A stretch of DNA of 64,000 nt from Saccharopolyspora soli. Its GTDB lineage: Bacteria > Actinomycetota > Actinomycetes > Mycobacteriales > Pseudonocardiaceae. Location of the stretch: contig NZ_JALBWV010000023.1 in NCBI RefSeq assembly GCF_022678645.1, forward strand, positions 1 to 64,000, read 5' to 3'. Position 1 is the first letter of the stretch. Each line of letters opens with the position of its first letter. Positions 34,522 through 42,358 of this stretch are shown in pieces. The notes beneath the pieces were generated by a model. The model was not told the origin of the DNA. It searched no databases and was given only the letters and a program-made list of their open reading frames with translations. A program made the position numbers and the translations under genes.

Positions 34522-34542
34522 GAGTGTATACTGCATACACTC
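34522..34542. promoter_or_regulatory. Perfect palindrome GAGTGTAT-N5-ATACACTC, GntR-like operator
   Basis: A 21-bp dyad with perfect 8-bp arms and an ACTGC centre, 57 bp upstream of the aldehyde dehydrogenase start. GTnTAnAC-type arms with a short spacer are usual for GntR/FadR-family sites. No GntR gene is in the window, so the cognate regulator is elsewhere. Confidence 0.6.
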
Positions 34543-34717
34543 GCCGCGTCGAGATCAAGCACCAGCCCGACCGGCAACCGCACGAGACCGGAAGTCGCAG
34601 CGAGCCCGGCACCTCAATGGTCTGGACCACAAAGAACGCTGGCGGCGAAGGTCTCGTAGCGCTGCGAGCAGGACGATTCCGCTCGAACCAGTCCGCGATG
34701 AGCGCGGCTGTCGTACT

Positions 34718-35998
34718 GTGGTCGGCGTTCCGAAAATCGATCTTCGGGAGCGGTGGTTGCGCAAGCTGATACGCCGGGCGCGATCCAGGGCCGACTACAC
34801 GTGGTTCATGGCCGTCCGCGAATGGCCCGTTCTGGTGTCGGCCCTCGGCGTACTGCTCGGCGCGATCACCATCCTGCCCAGCGCCGTGGGCATCGTGGTG
34901 TCGATCATCGCCTTGGTGCTCGGCACCGCCACCTTCATACGTGACCTGCACAACCTGCGGAAGCGGTGGTCCTCCTACGAGTTCTCGCTGATCGCCGCGC
35001 CGTTCCCGCACCAGGAGATCCCCGCTCCAGCCGCCTACCCAAAGGCGGAGTACAGCTACCTGCCCAACCGCGGCACCGCGCTGCACGGCGACGAGATCGA
35101 CCGGACCTTGCAGGAGCGGACCTTCACCGTGCGGCTGGCCGACGAGCCCTACCGGTTACCGCCGGTCCTGCGCGCCACCGCCCCGCACGTACTTCCCATC
35201 CGCGCTCGGGGACGGCTGCTGTTCAACGGCCCCGTGGTGGGCATGCACTCCGACCCGCTGCCCGGCGTCGGAAGCGCCGAGATCCATCTGCACCGCACCC
35301 GTTTCTTCGACTTCCAGTGCTCCAACGAGCTGTGCGCGATGCGCATCACCAACCGCGAGACAGGTGAGGACTTCGACCCGCGTCGGCGGCTCCTAGCCGA
35401 CGCCTCCGGCCGGATCCGCACCCTGGCCGCCAGCGAACTCGCAGATGTGGTGGGAATTTCCACGTTGGCGATCACGACCGATGGTCGGCTGTTGCTGGTG
35501 AGCCAGTCCGATCGCAACACGGCCAGCCCGCTGCTGCTGGCGCCGTCCGGAAGCGGCTCGCTGGAACCGCGCGACCTCGTTCAGCCCAGCGGTGGCGTTC
35601 GCAGCACGCTGGACGACGTCCTGCGAACGGGCATGGAACGCGAACTTCGCGAGGAAACCGGTCTGAGCCCGGATTCCGTTGCGGGCACCAGGATAACGGG
35701 GTTCGCACGCTGGCTGGAGCGCGGCGCCAAACCGGAGTTCTTCGGTCTGACCGCGCTTTCGGTGTCGAGCGACGAAGCCCGCCACACGGCACCACGAGGC
35801 GCGGAACGCCTGTACAGCTCCGATGTCACCGCTCTGGAAATTGACTTCAGTGCGCTGGGCGGAGAACTCCGCGCCGGTGCCCACATCCTCGACGCCCCGA
35901 GCCTCCCGGACACGGCACGAGACGTCGGTTCGCTCCCGCTCATGCTCGCCATCCGCGCCGCAGCGCTCCACCAACTCCACGAATCACCTGCGACCTAA
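34718..35998 (+). CDS. Membrane-anchored protein with C-terminal Nudix-type domain
   Basis: About 426 residues. A basic N-terminus is followed by two close membrane helices (VLVSALGVLLGAITILPSAV and GIVVSIIALVLGTATF, ~34-70). A ~180-residue cytoplasmic region of unknown fold follows, and the C-terminal ~180 residues carry a Nudix-like box ending ERELREETGL (REUxEExGU), with Asp and one extra residue in the upstream half of the box. The start is uncertain; GTG at 34718 is the best one near the membrane region, though without a clear ribosome site. A membrane-tethered Nudix hydrolase is unusual; the substrate is unknown. Confidence 0.6.
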   Translation: MVGVPKIDLRERWLRKLIRRARSRADYTWFMAVREWPVLVSALGVLLGAITILPSAVGIVVSIIALVLGTATFIRDLHNLRKRWSSYEFSLIAAPFPHQEIPAPAAYPKAEYSYLPNRGTALHGDEIDRTLQERTFTVRLADEPYRLPPVLRATAPHVLPIRARGRLLFNGPVVGMHSDPLPGVGSAEIHLHRTRFFDFQCSNELCAMRITNRETGEDFDPRRRLLADASGRIRTLAASELADVVGISTLAITTDGRLLLVSQSDRNTASPLLLAPSGSGSLEPRDLVQPSGGVRSTLDDVLRTGMERELREETGLSPDSVAGTRITGFARWLERGAKPEFFGLTALSVSSDEARHTAPRGAERLYSSDVTALEIDFSALGGELRAGAHILDAPSLPDTARDVGSLPLMLAIRAAALHQLHESPAT

Positions 35999-36212
35999 CT
36001 CGCGTTGCGTTAGGGCGTGTCTCCCACATCGGGTAGGCCACGCGGTGTCCCGTCTCATCGAAGGCGGCGCAGCCTCACTGAATCTGGCGAGATTCAACGA
36101 CCGGATGCGAACCGGCCCAGCGCGTCACCAACTCATGTCACGCGAGACCTCGACCCGCGCGGCGATGACATCCGGGGTCTCGGTGAACAGCACGCGCCAC
36201 TATGGTGGACCG

Positions 36213-36647
36213 ATGGCGTCGGTCAAGCAGTTCCAAGTCACCTTCGACTGCGCAGAACCTGAGCGCGTCGCTCGTTTCTGGTGCGAGGTGTTGGGGTACG
36301 TCGTACCGCCGCCACCGGAGGGGTTTGCTACTTGGGACGATTTCGATCGCTCGCTGCCGCCTGAGCGTCAGGGTTCAGCGTTCGCCTGCATTGATCCCTC
36401 AGGTGTGGGCCCGCGACTGTTCTTCCAGCGCGTCCCCGAAGGCAAGGGCGTCAAGAATCGGCTGCATCTTGACGTGCGGGTCGGCACCGGGCTCGTGGGT
36501 GAACAGCGCCTCGCCACACTCGAGGCCGAGTGCGCACGACTGGTCGCGCTCGGCGCGGTACGCGTGCGACTACTGCGTGCCGATGGGGTCAACGAGTCGT
36601 GCATCGTGATGCAGGACATCGAAGGCAACGAGTTCTGCCTCGACTGA
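36213..36647 (+). CDS. VOC family (glyoxalase-like) protein
   Basis: A 144-residue vicinal-oxygen-chelate protein of the Glyoxalase_6 type. It has VTFDCAEPERVARFWCEVLGY at the start, GPRLFFQRVPEGK in the middle, the metal-ligand-containing NRLHLDVRV, and the C-terminal MQDIEGNEFCLD. The start is ATG 36213 after GGTGG. It stands alone between the Nudix and ArsR-GNAT genes. The family includes dioxygenases, isomerases and antibiotic-binding proteins. Confidence 0.85.
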   Translation: MASVKQFQVTFDCAEPERVARFWCEVLGYVVPPPPEGFATWDDFDRSLPPERQGSAFACIDPSGVGPRLFFQRVPEGKGVKNRLHLDVRVGTGLVGEQRLATLEAECARLVALGAVRVRLLRADGVNESCIVMQDIEGNEFCLD

Positions 36648-36777
36648 GGGGCCGCGAACGTGTCTTCGTTCTGTCCCCATGGACCAGGACGAAGAACCGC
36701 CCCCGACCTGTCAGGGCGCTGTGGCGCAGACGCCGGATCACGCAGCGCGCCTCACCGCGCACATGGGAGGATACGCC

Positions 36778-37626
36778 CTAGTTGTCGTCGCGGGCGCGGC
36801 GGCGTTCCAGGAAGACTGTGTCGCGCCAGGCGCTTTGGTGTTGGGCGATGCGTTCGCGGAGGCCGACGGTGCGGTATCCGGCGGAGTAGTGCAGGGCGAG
36901 GCTGGCGCGGTTCTCCGGGAAAATCGAGGTTTGCAGGGTCCACAGACCGCCGGTGTCAGCCGCGGTGACCTGCTTGTGCAGCAGCGCTTTGCCCACGCCG
37001 CGGCCGCGGAAGCCTTCGCCGACGTAGACCGAGGTTTCGCCGACTCCGGCGTAGCATTCCCGGTTGGACACCGGGGCGACGGCGGCCCAACCGGCGATCT
37101 CGCCGTCGATTTCGGCGACCCAGCGGTGCTTCGGAATCCACTTGGCTTCCAGGCTTTTCCGGGTTGGTACCTCGGTTTCGAAGGTGGCGTTGCCGGTGGC
37201 GATGCCCTCGGCGTAGATCCGCCGCACCGCAGACCAGTCCTCGGAGCGCAGTGCGCGGACGGTGACGTCATCGGGCAGGTCGGTCGGGCAGCGGGGGCGG
37301 GCCAACATGCCCATCACGGCCTCCGCGGCGTGCGGCAGCCCGGTGCAGCAGGCGGTGTTCACCGAGACTCTGGTGGCGGTTCCCCGCTTGGACAGCACCA
37401 TGAACCCGACGTCGGCGAGCTTGCGCAGGTGGTGGGAGCAGGTGGACTGGCTGATGCCCAACTGCTCGGTCAAGGCCCCCACGGTGGTCGAGCCCGCGGC
37501 GGCCACGGCGTGCAGGAGTCGGACGCGCATGGGTTCGGCGAGGCAGGCGAACCATTCGGCGTAGGTCGCCGCGGTCTCGGCCGACAGCAGCTGCGTTTCG
37601 GGCGTCTCGGGAGCCGTCGTCGTCAT
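36778..37626 (-). CDS. ArsR-type HTH fused to GNAT acetyltransferase
   Basis: A 282-residue two-domain protein. Residues ~15-95 are an ArsR winged helix (FACLAEPMRVRLLHAV, VGALTEQLGISQSTCSHHLRKLADVGFM) with a TACCTGLPHAAEAVMG tail. Residues ~118-275 are a GNAT domain of the phosphinothricin/ArsN type (VRALRSEDWSAVRRIYAEGIATGNATFET, EGFRGRGVGKALLHKQV). ArsR-GNAT fusions of this sort are known and can join sensing to acetylation of a toxic metabolite. A cysteine cluster (ACC, and CP further on) may bind As(III), but the classical ELCVCDL site is absent. A large dyad lies immediately upstream. Confidence 0.82.
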   Translation of the reverse strand: MTTTAPETPETQLLSAETAATYAEWFACLAEPMRVRLLHAVAAAGSTTVGALTEQLGISQSTCSHHLRKLADVGFMVLSKRGTATRVSVNTACCTGLPHAAEAVMGMLARPRCPTDLPDDVTVRALRSEDWSAVRRIYAEGIATGNATFETEVPTRKSLEAKWIPKHRWVAEIDGEIAGWAAVAPVSNRECYAGVGETSVYVGEGFRGRGVGKALLHKQVTAADTGGLWTLQTSIFPENRASLALHYSAGYRTVGLRERIAQHQSAWRDTVFLERRRARDDN

Positions 37627-37634
37627 GCCACGAG

Positions 37635-37678
37635 TATCGACACGAATCGATGGTTGCGTCAATCGATCCGCGTCGATA
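37635..37678. promoter_or_regulatory. 44-bp dyad, probable ArsR-type operator
   Basis: TATCGACACGAATCGAT (37635-37651) and ATCGATCCGCGTCGATA (37662-37678) are inverted repeats matching at 15 of 17 positions, with a 10-bp centre. It begins 9 bp upstream of the ArsR-GNAT start, so this protein is the natural candidate to bind it and repress its own gene. Confidence 0.65.
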
Positions 37679-37916
37679 CATTCACGTCGTCTTGATCGAG
37701 CCTCATCGAAGCCGAGGTCATCCGGTCATGACCGCGGCCCACACCCGGCGCCGATACCAAGCAGGTCTCCTCAGAGGGCGCAGCAGGTGTTTTCGGGTGG
37801 GGTGTGCAGGTTGGTCAGGGTGATCCACACCACTTTCGCGGCTGCTGGCGCGACTGCGCTTGACCATGCCGCTGCGGCACAGTTTCGACTGGTATCCATC
37901 GACGGAGGTGACGGTT

Positions 37917-38660
37917 GTGGCGTGGAGTACTCGTGAGATCGCCGAGCTCGCTGGCACGAGCCTGCGGGCGGTGCGGCACTACCACGAGGTCGGGCTGCTC
38001 GACGAGCCCGAGCGGCGCGCCAACGGCTACAAGCAGTACGGGGTCGCCCACCTCGTCCGCCTGCTGCGCATCAAGCGCCTGACCGACCTCGGGTTCTCCC
38101 TGTCCCAGATCGCCGCCATGGGCGACGCCGACGACCACCCGGAGGAAGCCCTGCGCACCCTCGACGCCGAACTCGCCGCCACCATCGAACGACTTCAACG
38201 GGTCCGCGTCGAACTCGGCCTCATCCTGCGCCAATCCGCGCCAACCGACCTCCCACCCGAATTCGCCCCAGCCGCCGCCAAAGCGGAACTGTCCGACGCC
38301 GACCGCTCATTCGTCGTCGTCCTGACCAGAGTCCTCGGCCCCCGAGGACTGCAGGCATACGCCGACATGCTGCAGAACTTCCCCGCCCACCCCGCGGCGT
38401 CCGAGTTCGACGACCTGCCCGCCGACGCCGACGAACAGACCCGCCAGGACGTGGCCGAGCGCTTGGCCGACTACGTCCGCGCGCTCTACGCACAGCACCC
38501 CGGGCTGCGGGACATCGACGCCGACGCTCCGGGAGGCTCGCACTTCGCCTCGCGAACGCTCAGCAAGGCCCTCCAGGACCTCTACAGCCCCGCCCAGATC
38601 GACGTCCTGCGCCGCCTGCCGCCACTCCTCCGCGAAACACCACGCGCCAACCCCGCCTGA
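37917..38660 (+). CDS. MerR family transcriptional regulator
   Basis: A 247-residue MerR protein. The N-terminal HTH is STREIAELAGTSLRAVRHYHEVGLLDEPERRANGYKQY, then RIKRLTDLGFSLSQIAAM. A coiled-coil dimer helix (~80-110) follows, and a ~130-residue C-terminal effector domain, probably ligand binding, with no recognised TipAS signature. GTG at 37917 is chosen because GGAGG lies eight bases upstream. It stands upstream of a convergent, frameshifted AraC gene, so its targets are unclear. Confidence 0.85.
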   Translation: MAWSTREIAELAGTSLRAVRHYHEVGLLDEPERRANGYKQYGVAHLVRLLRIKRLTDLGFSLSQIAAMGDADDHPEEALRTLDAELAATIERLQRVRVELGLILRQSAPTDLPPEFAPAAAKAELSDADRSFVVVLTRVLGPRGLQAYADMLQNFPAHPAASEFDDLPADADEQTRQDVAERLADYVRALYAQHPGLRDIDADAPGGSHFASRTLSKALQDLYSPAQIDVLRRLPPLLRETPRANPA

Positions 38661-38782
38661 CCGCAAGGAAACGACATGAATCAACCACTGCCGCCAGCGC
38701 CTCGCACGCCGACGCGGACGGCTTCCTCGACATGGCTGCCATTGCGCGCAGCGTGCGACGTCAGCCTTCATGAGCAGGGAGG

Positions 38783-39722
38783 TCAGACCCCGACCCGGAA
38801 GCTTCGTTGTTCCTCGCGCACCCGGTATCGGTAGCGCAACGGGGACTCTCCCACCTCGCGTTTGAACGCATTGCTGAAAGCACTTTCCGAGGAGTACCCC
38901 AGTTCCACCGCAAGTGATCCGACGCCCACGTCGCCGTCCCGGAGAGCGCGCTGCGCCAGCAGCATCCGCCAGGTTGAGGTAGGCCAGCGGCGGCATGCCT
39001 GCCACCATCCGGAAGCGTTCGGCGAACGACGTCCGCGACATCGCCGCGGCACGCGCCAACTCCTCCAGCCGCCAGGCTCTTCCCGGTTCGGTGTGCATCA
39101 GGGTCAGCGCCGGACGCAGTCGTTCGTCGGTCAGCACCCGTAGCCATCCCGAGGGCAGTTGTGCCTGCTCGACATAGGCCCGCAGCACTTCGAGCAGCAG
39201 GAGCTGGCCATGCTGCCGGATCGCGAACGCCGAGCCGATCCGGTTACCGGCCACCTCGTCTAACAGCCGGTCAAGACTGCCGCGCAGGTTGGTCGCGGTG
39301 GCGGCCGAGGCCCGGACGTGTCCGACCGGCGGGAGCGCCTGCAGCAGCAGTGCCTGACCGGCCGGGTTGAGGTCGACGCGGCCGCCGATGACGACGTCGT
39401 CGGTACCGCTGTCGGCTCCGATGAGGCGAGTGGCGGGATCGTTCTCCTCGGGGATGATCTCGCGGGGCGGGCCGTCGCCGGTGCCGCCACCGAGCTCCAG
39501 CCACGACCGGTTGTTCAGGATCGCGACGTCGCCCGCCTCAAGCTCGATCGGACCGTCGATGCCGTCGGTGGTCAGCCGGGCCCGGCCGCACACCACCGCG
39601 ATGAGCTTCAGCGGGTCCTGCACGACGGCACTCGACACCCACGGGCCCCGCACCGCGAACCCGCCGGTCAGGAGTCCGCGGATCTCAACGAGGTCGAACA
39701 CCTCGGACAGTTGATCGACCAT
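38783..39722 (-). pseudogene. AraC family regulator with a +1 frameshift
   Basis: From ATG 39722 the frame gives an AraC-binding-like cupin domain (LKLIAVVCGRARLTTDG, ELEAGDVAILNNRSWLELGG) and the first HTH (RLEELARAAAMSRTSFAERF), ending at PPLAYLN near 38975. The second HTH continues in the next frame as TWRMLLAQRALRDGDVGVGS, then ELGYSSESAFSNAFKREVG, stopping at 38783. One extra A in CTCAACC (near 38974) explains the break; CTCACC would restore YLTWRMLLAQRAL, the family consensus. This may be a real inactivation or a base-call error. It is divergent from the SDR at 39796. Confidence 0.8.
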
Positions 39723-39795
39723 GTTCGTACTATCGCGCAAGAAATGCGGACTCACAACTATTCAGAGTACGGACGGCTGGCCGCAGTCTGACACC

Positions 39796-40827
39796 ATGAC
39801 TCAGAACACGGCGCACCAGCAACGCCCCATCGGATCCGGCTTCACCGCCGCATCGACCGCCGACGAGGTGCTCCAGGGCATCGACCTGTCCTGCACCAAC
39901 GTCGTCATCACCGGGGGCCACCACGGGATCGGCCTGGAGACCACCCGTGCACTCAGCAAGGCTGGCGCATCCGTCACCGTGGCCGCGCGCAACCCGGACC
40001 GCGCCGCTTCCGCGCTGGCCGGGATCGAGCGTGTCGAGACCAGTCAGCTGGACCTCCTCGACCCGGCCTCGATCGACGCCTTCGCGGCCCGCTACCTCGA
40101 CTCCGGCCGCCCGCTCCACATCCTCATCAACAACGCTGGCATCATGGGCGGCGACTTGGTCCGGGACGCTCGCGGCTACGAAGCGCAATTCGCGACCAAC
40201 CATCTCGGCCACTTCCAGCTGACCCTGGGCTTGCTGCCCGCGCTGCGCGCCGCGCACGGTGCCAGAGTCGTCAACTTGACCTCCGGTGGCAACCGCCTGT
40301 CCGACATCCGCTGGGACGACCCGCACTTCACCACCGGCTACGACGCCATGGGCTTGCTCGGATACGGCCAATCCAAGACCGCCAACGTCCTGTTCGCGGT
40401 CGAGCTGGACCGTCGATGGGCCGAAGACGGAATCCGCGGCTACGCCGTGCACCCAGGCATCGTGCAAGGCACGAACCTCGGGCCCTGGCTGGCCGAGGGC
40501 GAGGAGCGGACGCCTTGGCTGAGCGACGACGAACTGCGGGCCATGGGACTGATCGACGATTCCGGTCGGCAGATCATCGATCCCGACCGCGAGATGAAGA
40601 CGCCGCAACAAGGGGCCAGCACCAGCGTGTTCGCCGCGACCAGCCCGCTGCTCGCCGAGATCGGCGGTGTCTACCTGAAGGACAACGACATCTCACCGCT
40701 GGACACCCCGAAACCCATCAACTTCGGTGCCGAGCAAGACATCCCGTCCGACGTCGTACCGCACGCGATCGACCCGGAATCGGCAAAACAGCTCTGGGAG
40801 CTGAGCGAGCGACTGCTCAATGCGTAA
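39796..40827 (+). CDS. SDR family oxidoreductase (WWOX/retinol dehydrogenase-like)
   Basis: A 343-residue short-chain dehydrogenase of the longer type. It has cofactor motif TGGHHGIG (~residue 38), NNAGIMGG, FATNHLGHFQLT, catalytic Ser in NLTSGGN, and catalytic YGQSK. A C-terminal extension of ~60 residues follows HPGIVQGTNLG. ATG 39796 is 73 bp from the divergent AraC-type start, so the AraC protein, if functional, would be its regulator. A hairpin terminator follows at 40883. Confidence 0.88.
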   Translation: MTQNTAHQQRPIGSGFTAASTADEVLQGIDLSCTNVVITGGHHGIGLETTRALSKAGASVTVAARNPDRAASALAGIERVETSQLDLLDPASIDAFAARYLDSGRPLHILINNAGIMGGDLVRDARGYEAQFATNHLGHFQLTLGLLPALRAAHGARVVNLTSGGNRLSDIRWDDPHFTTGYDAMGLLGYGQSKTANVLFAVELDRRWAEDGIRGYAVHPGIVQGTNLGPWLAEGEERTPWLSDDELRAMGLIDDSGRQIIDPDREMKTPQQGASTSVFAATSPLLAEIGGVYLKDNDISPLDTPKPINFGAEQDIPSDVVPHAIDPESAKQLWELSERLLNA

Positions 40828-40882
40828 AACCTCGCCGCCATCACGACGCGAAGCGCTGAGCGAGTCAGCAGGTCGTCGAACG

Positions 40883-40917
40883 GGGCGTATCCGGATGCAT
40901 CGCACTCGGATACGCCC
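40883..40917 (+). terminator. Rho-independent terminator after the SDR gene
   Basis: GGGCGTATCCG (40883-40893) and CGGATACGCCC (40907-40917) form a perfect 11-bp stem with a 13-nt loop, followed shortly by CCTTTTCG. It is 56 bp past the SDR stop. Confidence 0.65.
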
Positions 40918-41084
40918 GAACCTTTTCGACGCCGGATGAATTGTCAAGTCCCGTAGATCGCATCGATGTTTGCTGGCGTATTCCTCCGGGTACGCCGCGC
41001 CCGACCCGAAAGGGCCCAAACCTCCGGTCGGCTGTCTCCCGACGAGAAACCGCAGTCGTGTTGGATGCCACCAAGGAGCAGAAG

Positions 41085-41459
41085 ATGACCACACAGCACG
41101 CGCAGAGCGTTGAATGCCGATCATTCGACGAACCAGACGAGGTCCGCGAGTTCGAACACGGGCGCATCGAGGTGCTGAACATGGCGGGCGGCGCCATCGG
41201 ACGCTTGGTGCTGCACCCCGGCTGGCAATGGAGCCAGCACGTCAAGCCCATCGTCGGCACCGAATGGTGCGAAGCCCCGCACTTCCAATATCACGTCGGC
41301 GGAACGATCCATGTCCAGATGTCCGACGGCACCGAATTCGACGCGGGACCTGGCTCGGTCAGCTCCCTGCCGCAAGGCCACGACGCCTGGGTTGTCGGCA
41401 ACGACGATGTGATCCTCATCGACTGGTATGCCGCCAGCGACTACGCGAAACAGGCTTGA
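41085..41459 (+). CDS. Cupin domain protein
   Basis: A 124-residue single-domain cupin. LHPGWQWSQHVKP and HFQYHVGGTIHVQM cover the metal-binding histidine region, and the second motif is GPGSVSSLPQGHDAWVVG. ATG at 41085 follows AAGGAG. It stands alone. Such small cupins may be isomerases, dioxygenases or sensors; no function can be assigned. Confidence 0.8.
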   Translation: MTTQHAQSVECRSFDEPDEVREFEHGRIEVLNMAGGAIGRLVLHPGWQWSQHVKPIVGTEWCEAPHFQYHVGGTIHVQMSDGTEFDAGPGSVSSLPQGHDAWVVGNDDVILIDWYAASDYAKQA

Positions 41460-41766
41460 CGCTCCCGCGCAAGGCCGATCTGGCAACGAAAAATCTTCTG
41501 CGGACACGCCACCGAGGAAGTGCCTTCTGCTCAGCGGGAAATCTGGGGACATCATTGGCGTCCGAAAGAACTGCGCGGGCCGCATGGGGAAAGCGTCGGC
41601 CGACTGGATCGAGGGGCGTTCAGCGTCTTGAACGGACGGAGTGAAACGATATAAACCGCACCTTGGGAATCGTTGTGCCAAAGCGAAGAAGCGAAAACTT
41701 CGCGGAGGGCGGGCAAAACCCACGTTCCAGCAGTTCACGAGGTTCGGCCAGTTTCAGCCAGTCGTC

Positions 41767-41796
41767 TTGACGTCGGCGAAGCGTTCGCCATACGGT
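41767..41796 (+). promoter_or_regulatory. Promoter of the L-rhamnose mutarotase gene
   Basis: TTGACG (41767-41772), an 18-bp spacer and TACGGT (41791-41796) form a good sigma-70-type promoter. The operator at 41802 would overlap its start site. The mutarotase gene starts 92 bp past the -10. Confidence 0.5.
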
Positions 41797-41801
41797 ATGT
41801 T

Positions 41802-41816
41802 ATTGAAACGATTCAT
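41802..41816. promoter_or_regulatory. LacI-family operator O4 (rhamnose regulon)
   Basis: ATTGAAACGATTCAT, reverse complement ATGAATCGTTTCAAT, is a near-palindrome matching O2/O3/O5 (CGTTTCAAT half). It lies just downstream of the -10, at the expected transcription start of the mutarotase gene. Confidence 0.65.
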
Positions 41817-41887
41817 CGAGTCGAATTGTCGCCCTTCTCGTGTCGACACCGTGATCGCTTCCCGCATCGACCGAACCAGGAGACCTG

Positions 41888-42214
41888 ATGCCCCGAATCT
41901 GCTTCGTCCTGCAGGTCAAGCCGGATCGAATCGACGAGTACCGGGAACGGCACCGCCACGTGTGGTCGGAGATGCGCCGCGCGCTGTCCGAGGCCGGGTG
42001 GCAGAACTACTCGTTGTTCCTCCGCCCGGACGGGATGTTGATCGGCTACCTGGAATGCGAGGACTTCGAGGCTTGCCGGGCGGCGATGGCCGCCACGGAG
42101 GTCAACGCCCGCTGGCAGACCGAGATGAGCGAGTTCTTCACCGGGAACGGCGATTCCGCGCCGGACGCCGCCATGCAGCCGATCGAGGAGATCTTCCACC
42201 TCGACGGACGCTGA
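41888..42214 (+). CDS. rhaM: L-rhamnose mutarotase
   Basis: A 108-residue protein matching RhaM along its length. It has RICFVLQVKPDRIDEYRERH with HVWSEM, then NYSLFLRPDGMLIGYLECED and ATEVNARWQTEM near the end. The catalytic/binding His of the HxxVW segment and the conserved Tyr and Trp are present. RhaM interconverts alpha- and beta-L-rhamnose, speeding entry into catabolism. ATG 41888 has AGGAG upstream. With its own LacI-type operator it is a marker of the rhamnose regulon here. Confidence 0.92.
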   Translation: MPRICFVLQVKPDRIDEYRERHRHVWSEMRRALSEAGWQNYSLFLRPDGMLIGYLECEDFEACRAAMAATEVNARWQTEMSEFFTGNGDSAPDAAMQPIEEIFHLDGR

Positions 42215-42358
42215 CAGGCACCAGCCGACCCGATCGCTCGACCAGACCCGGCGGTGACCCCTGCCGCTGCTCGCGACCGTTCGCTGAGCTCCTGCAAATT
42301 CCACATCGGACGGGATCGCGATCGCTGCGTTGGGACGTCCGGCACATCAGTCGTGCCA

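Larger units (their letters stand above)
41460..41887. other. Intergenic carrying the mutarotase promoter
   Basis: No supported gene. It contains a promoter-like pair at 41767-41796 and a LacI-type operator at 41802-41816 serving the mutarotase gene. A partial match, GTGAAACGATATA, at about 41641-41653 may be a second, weaker operator. Confidence 0.5.

Noticed and set aside
41641..41653. GTGAAACGATATA as another LacI-type operator
   Set aside because: Only one half-site matches; kept as a weak note, not a feature.
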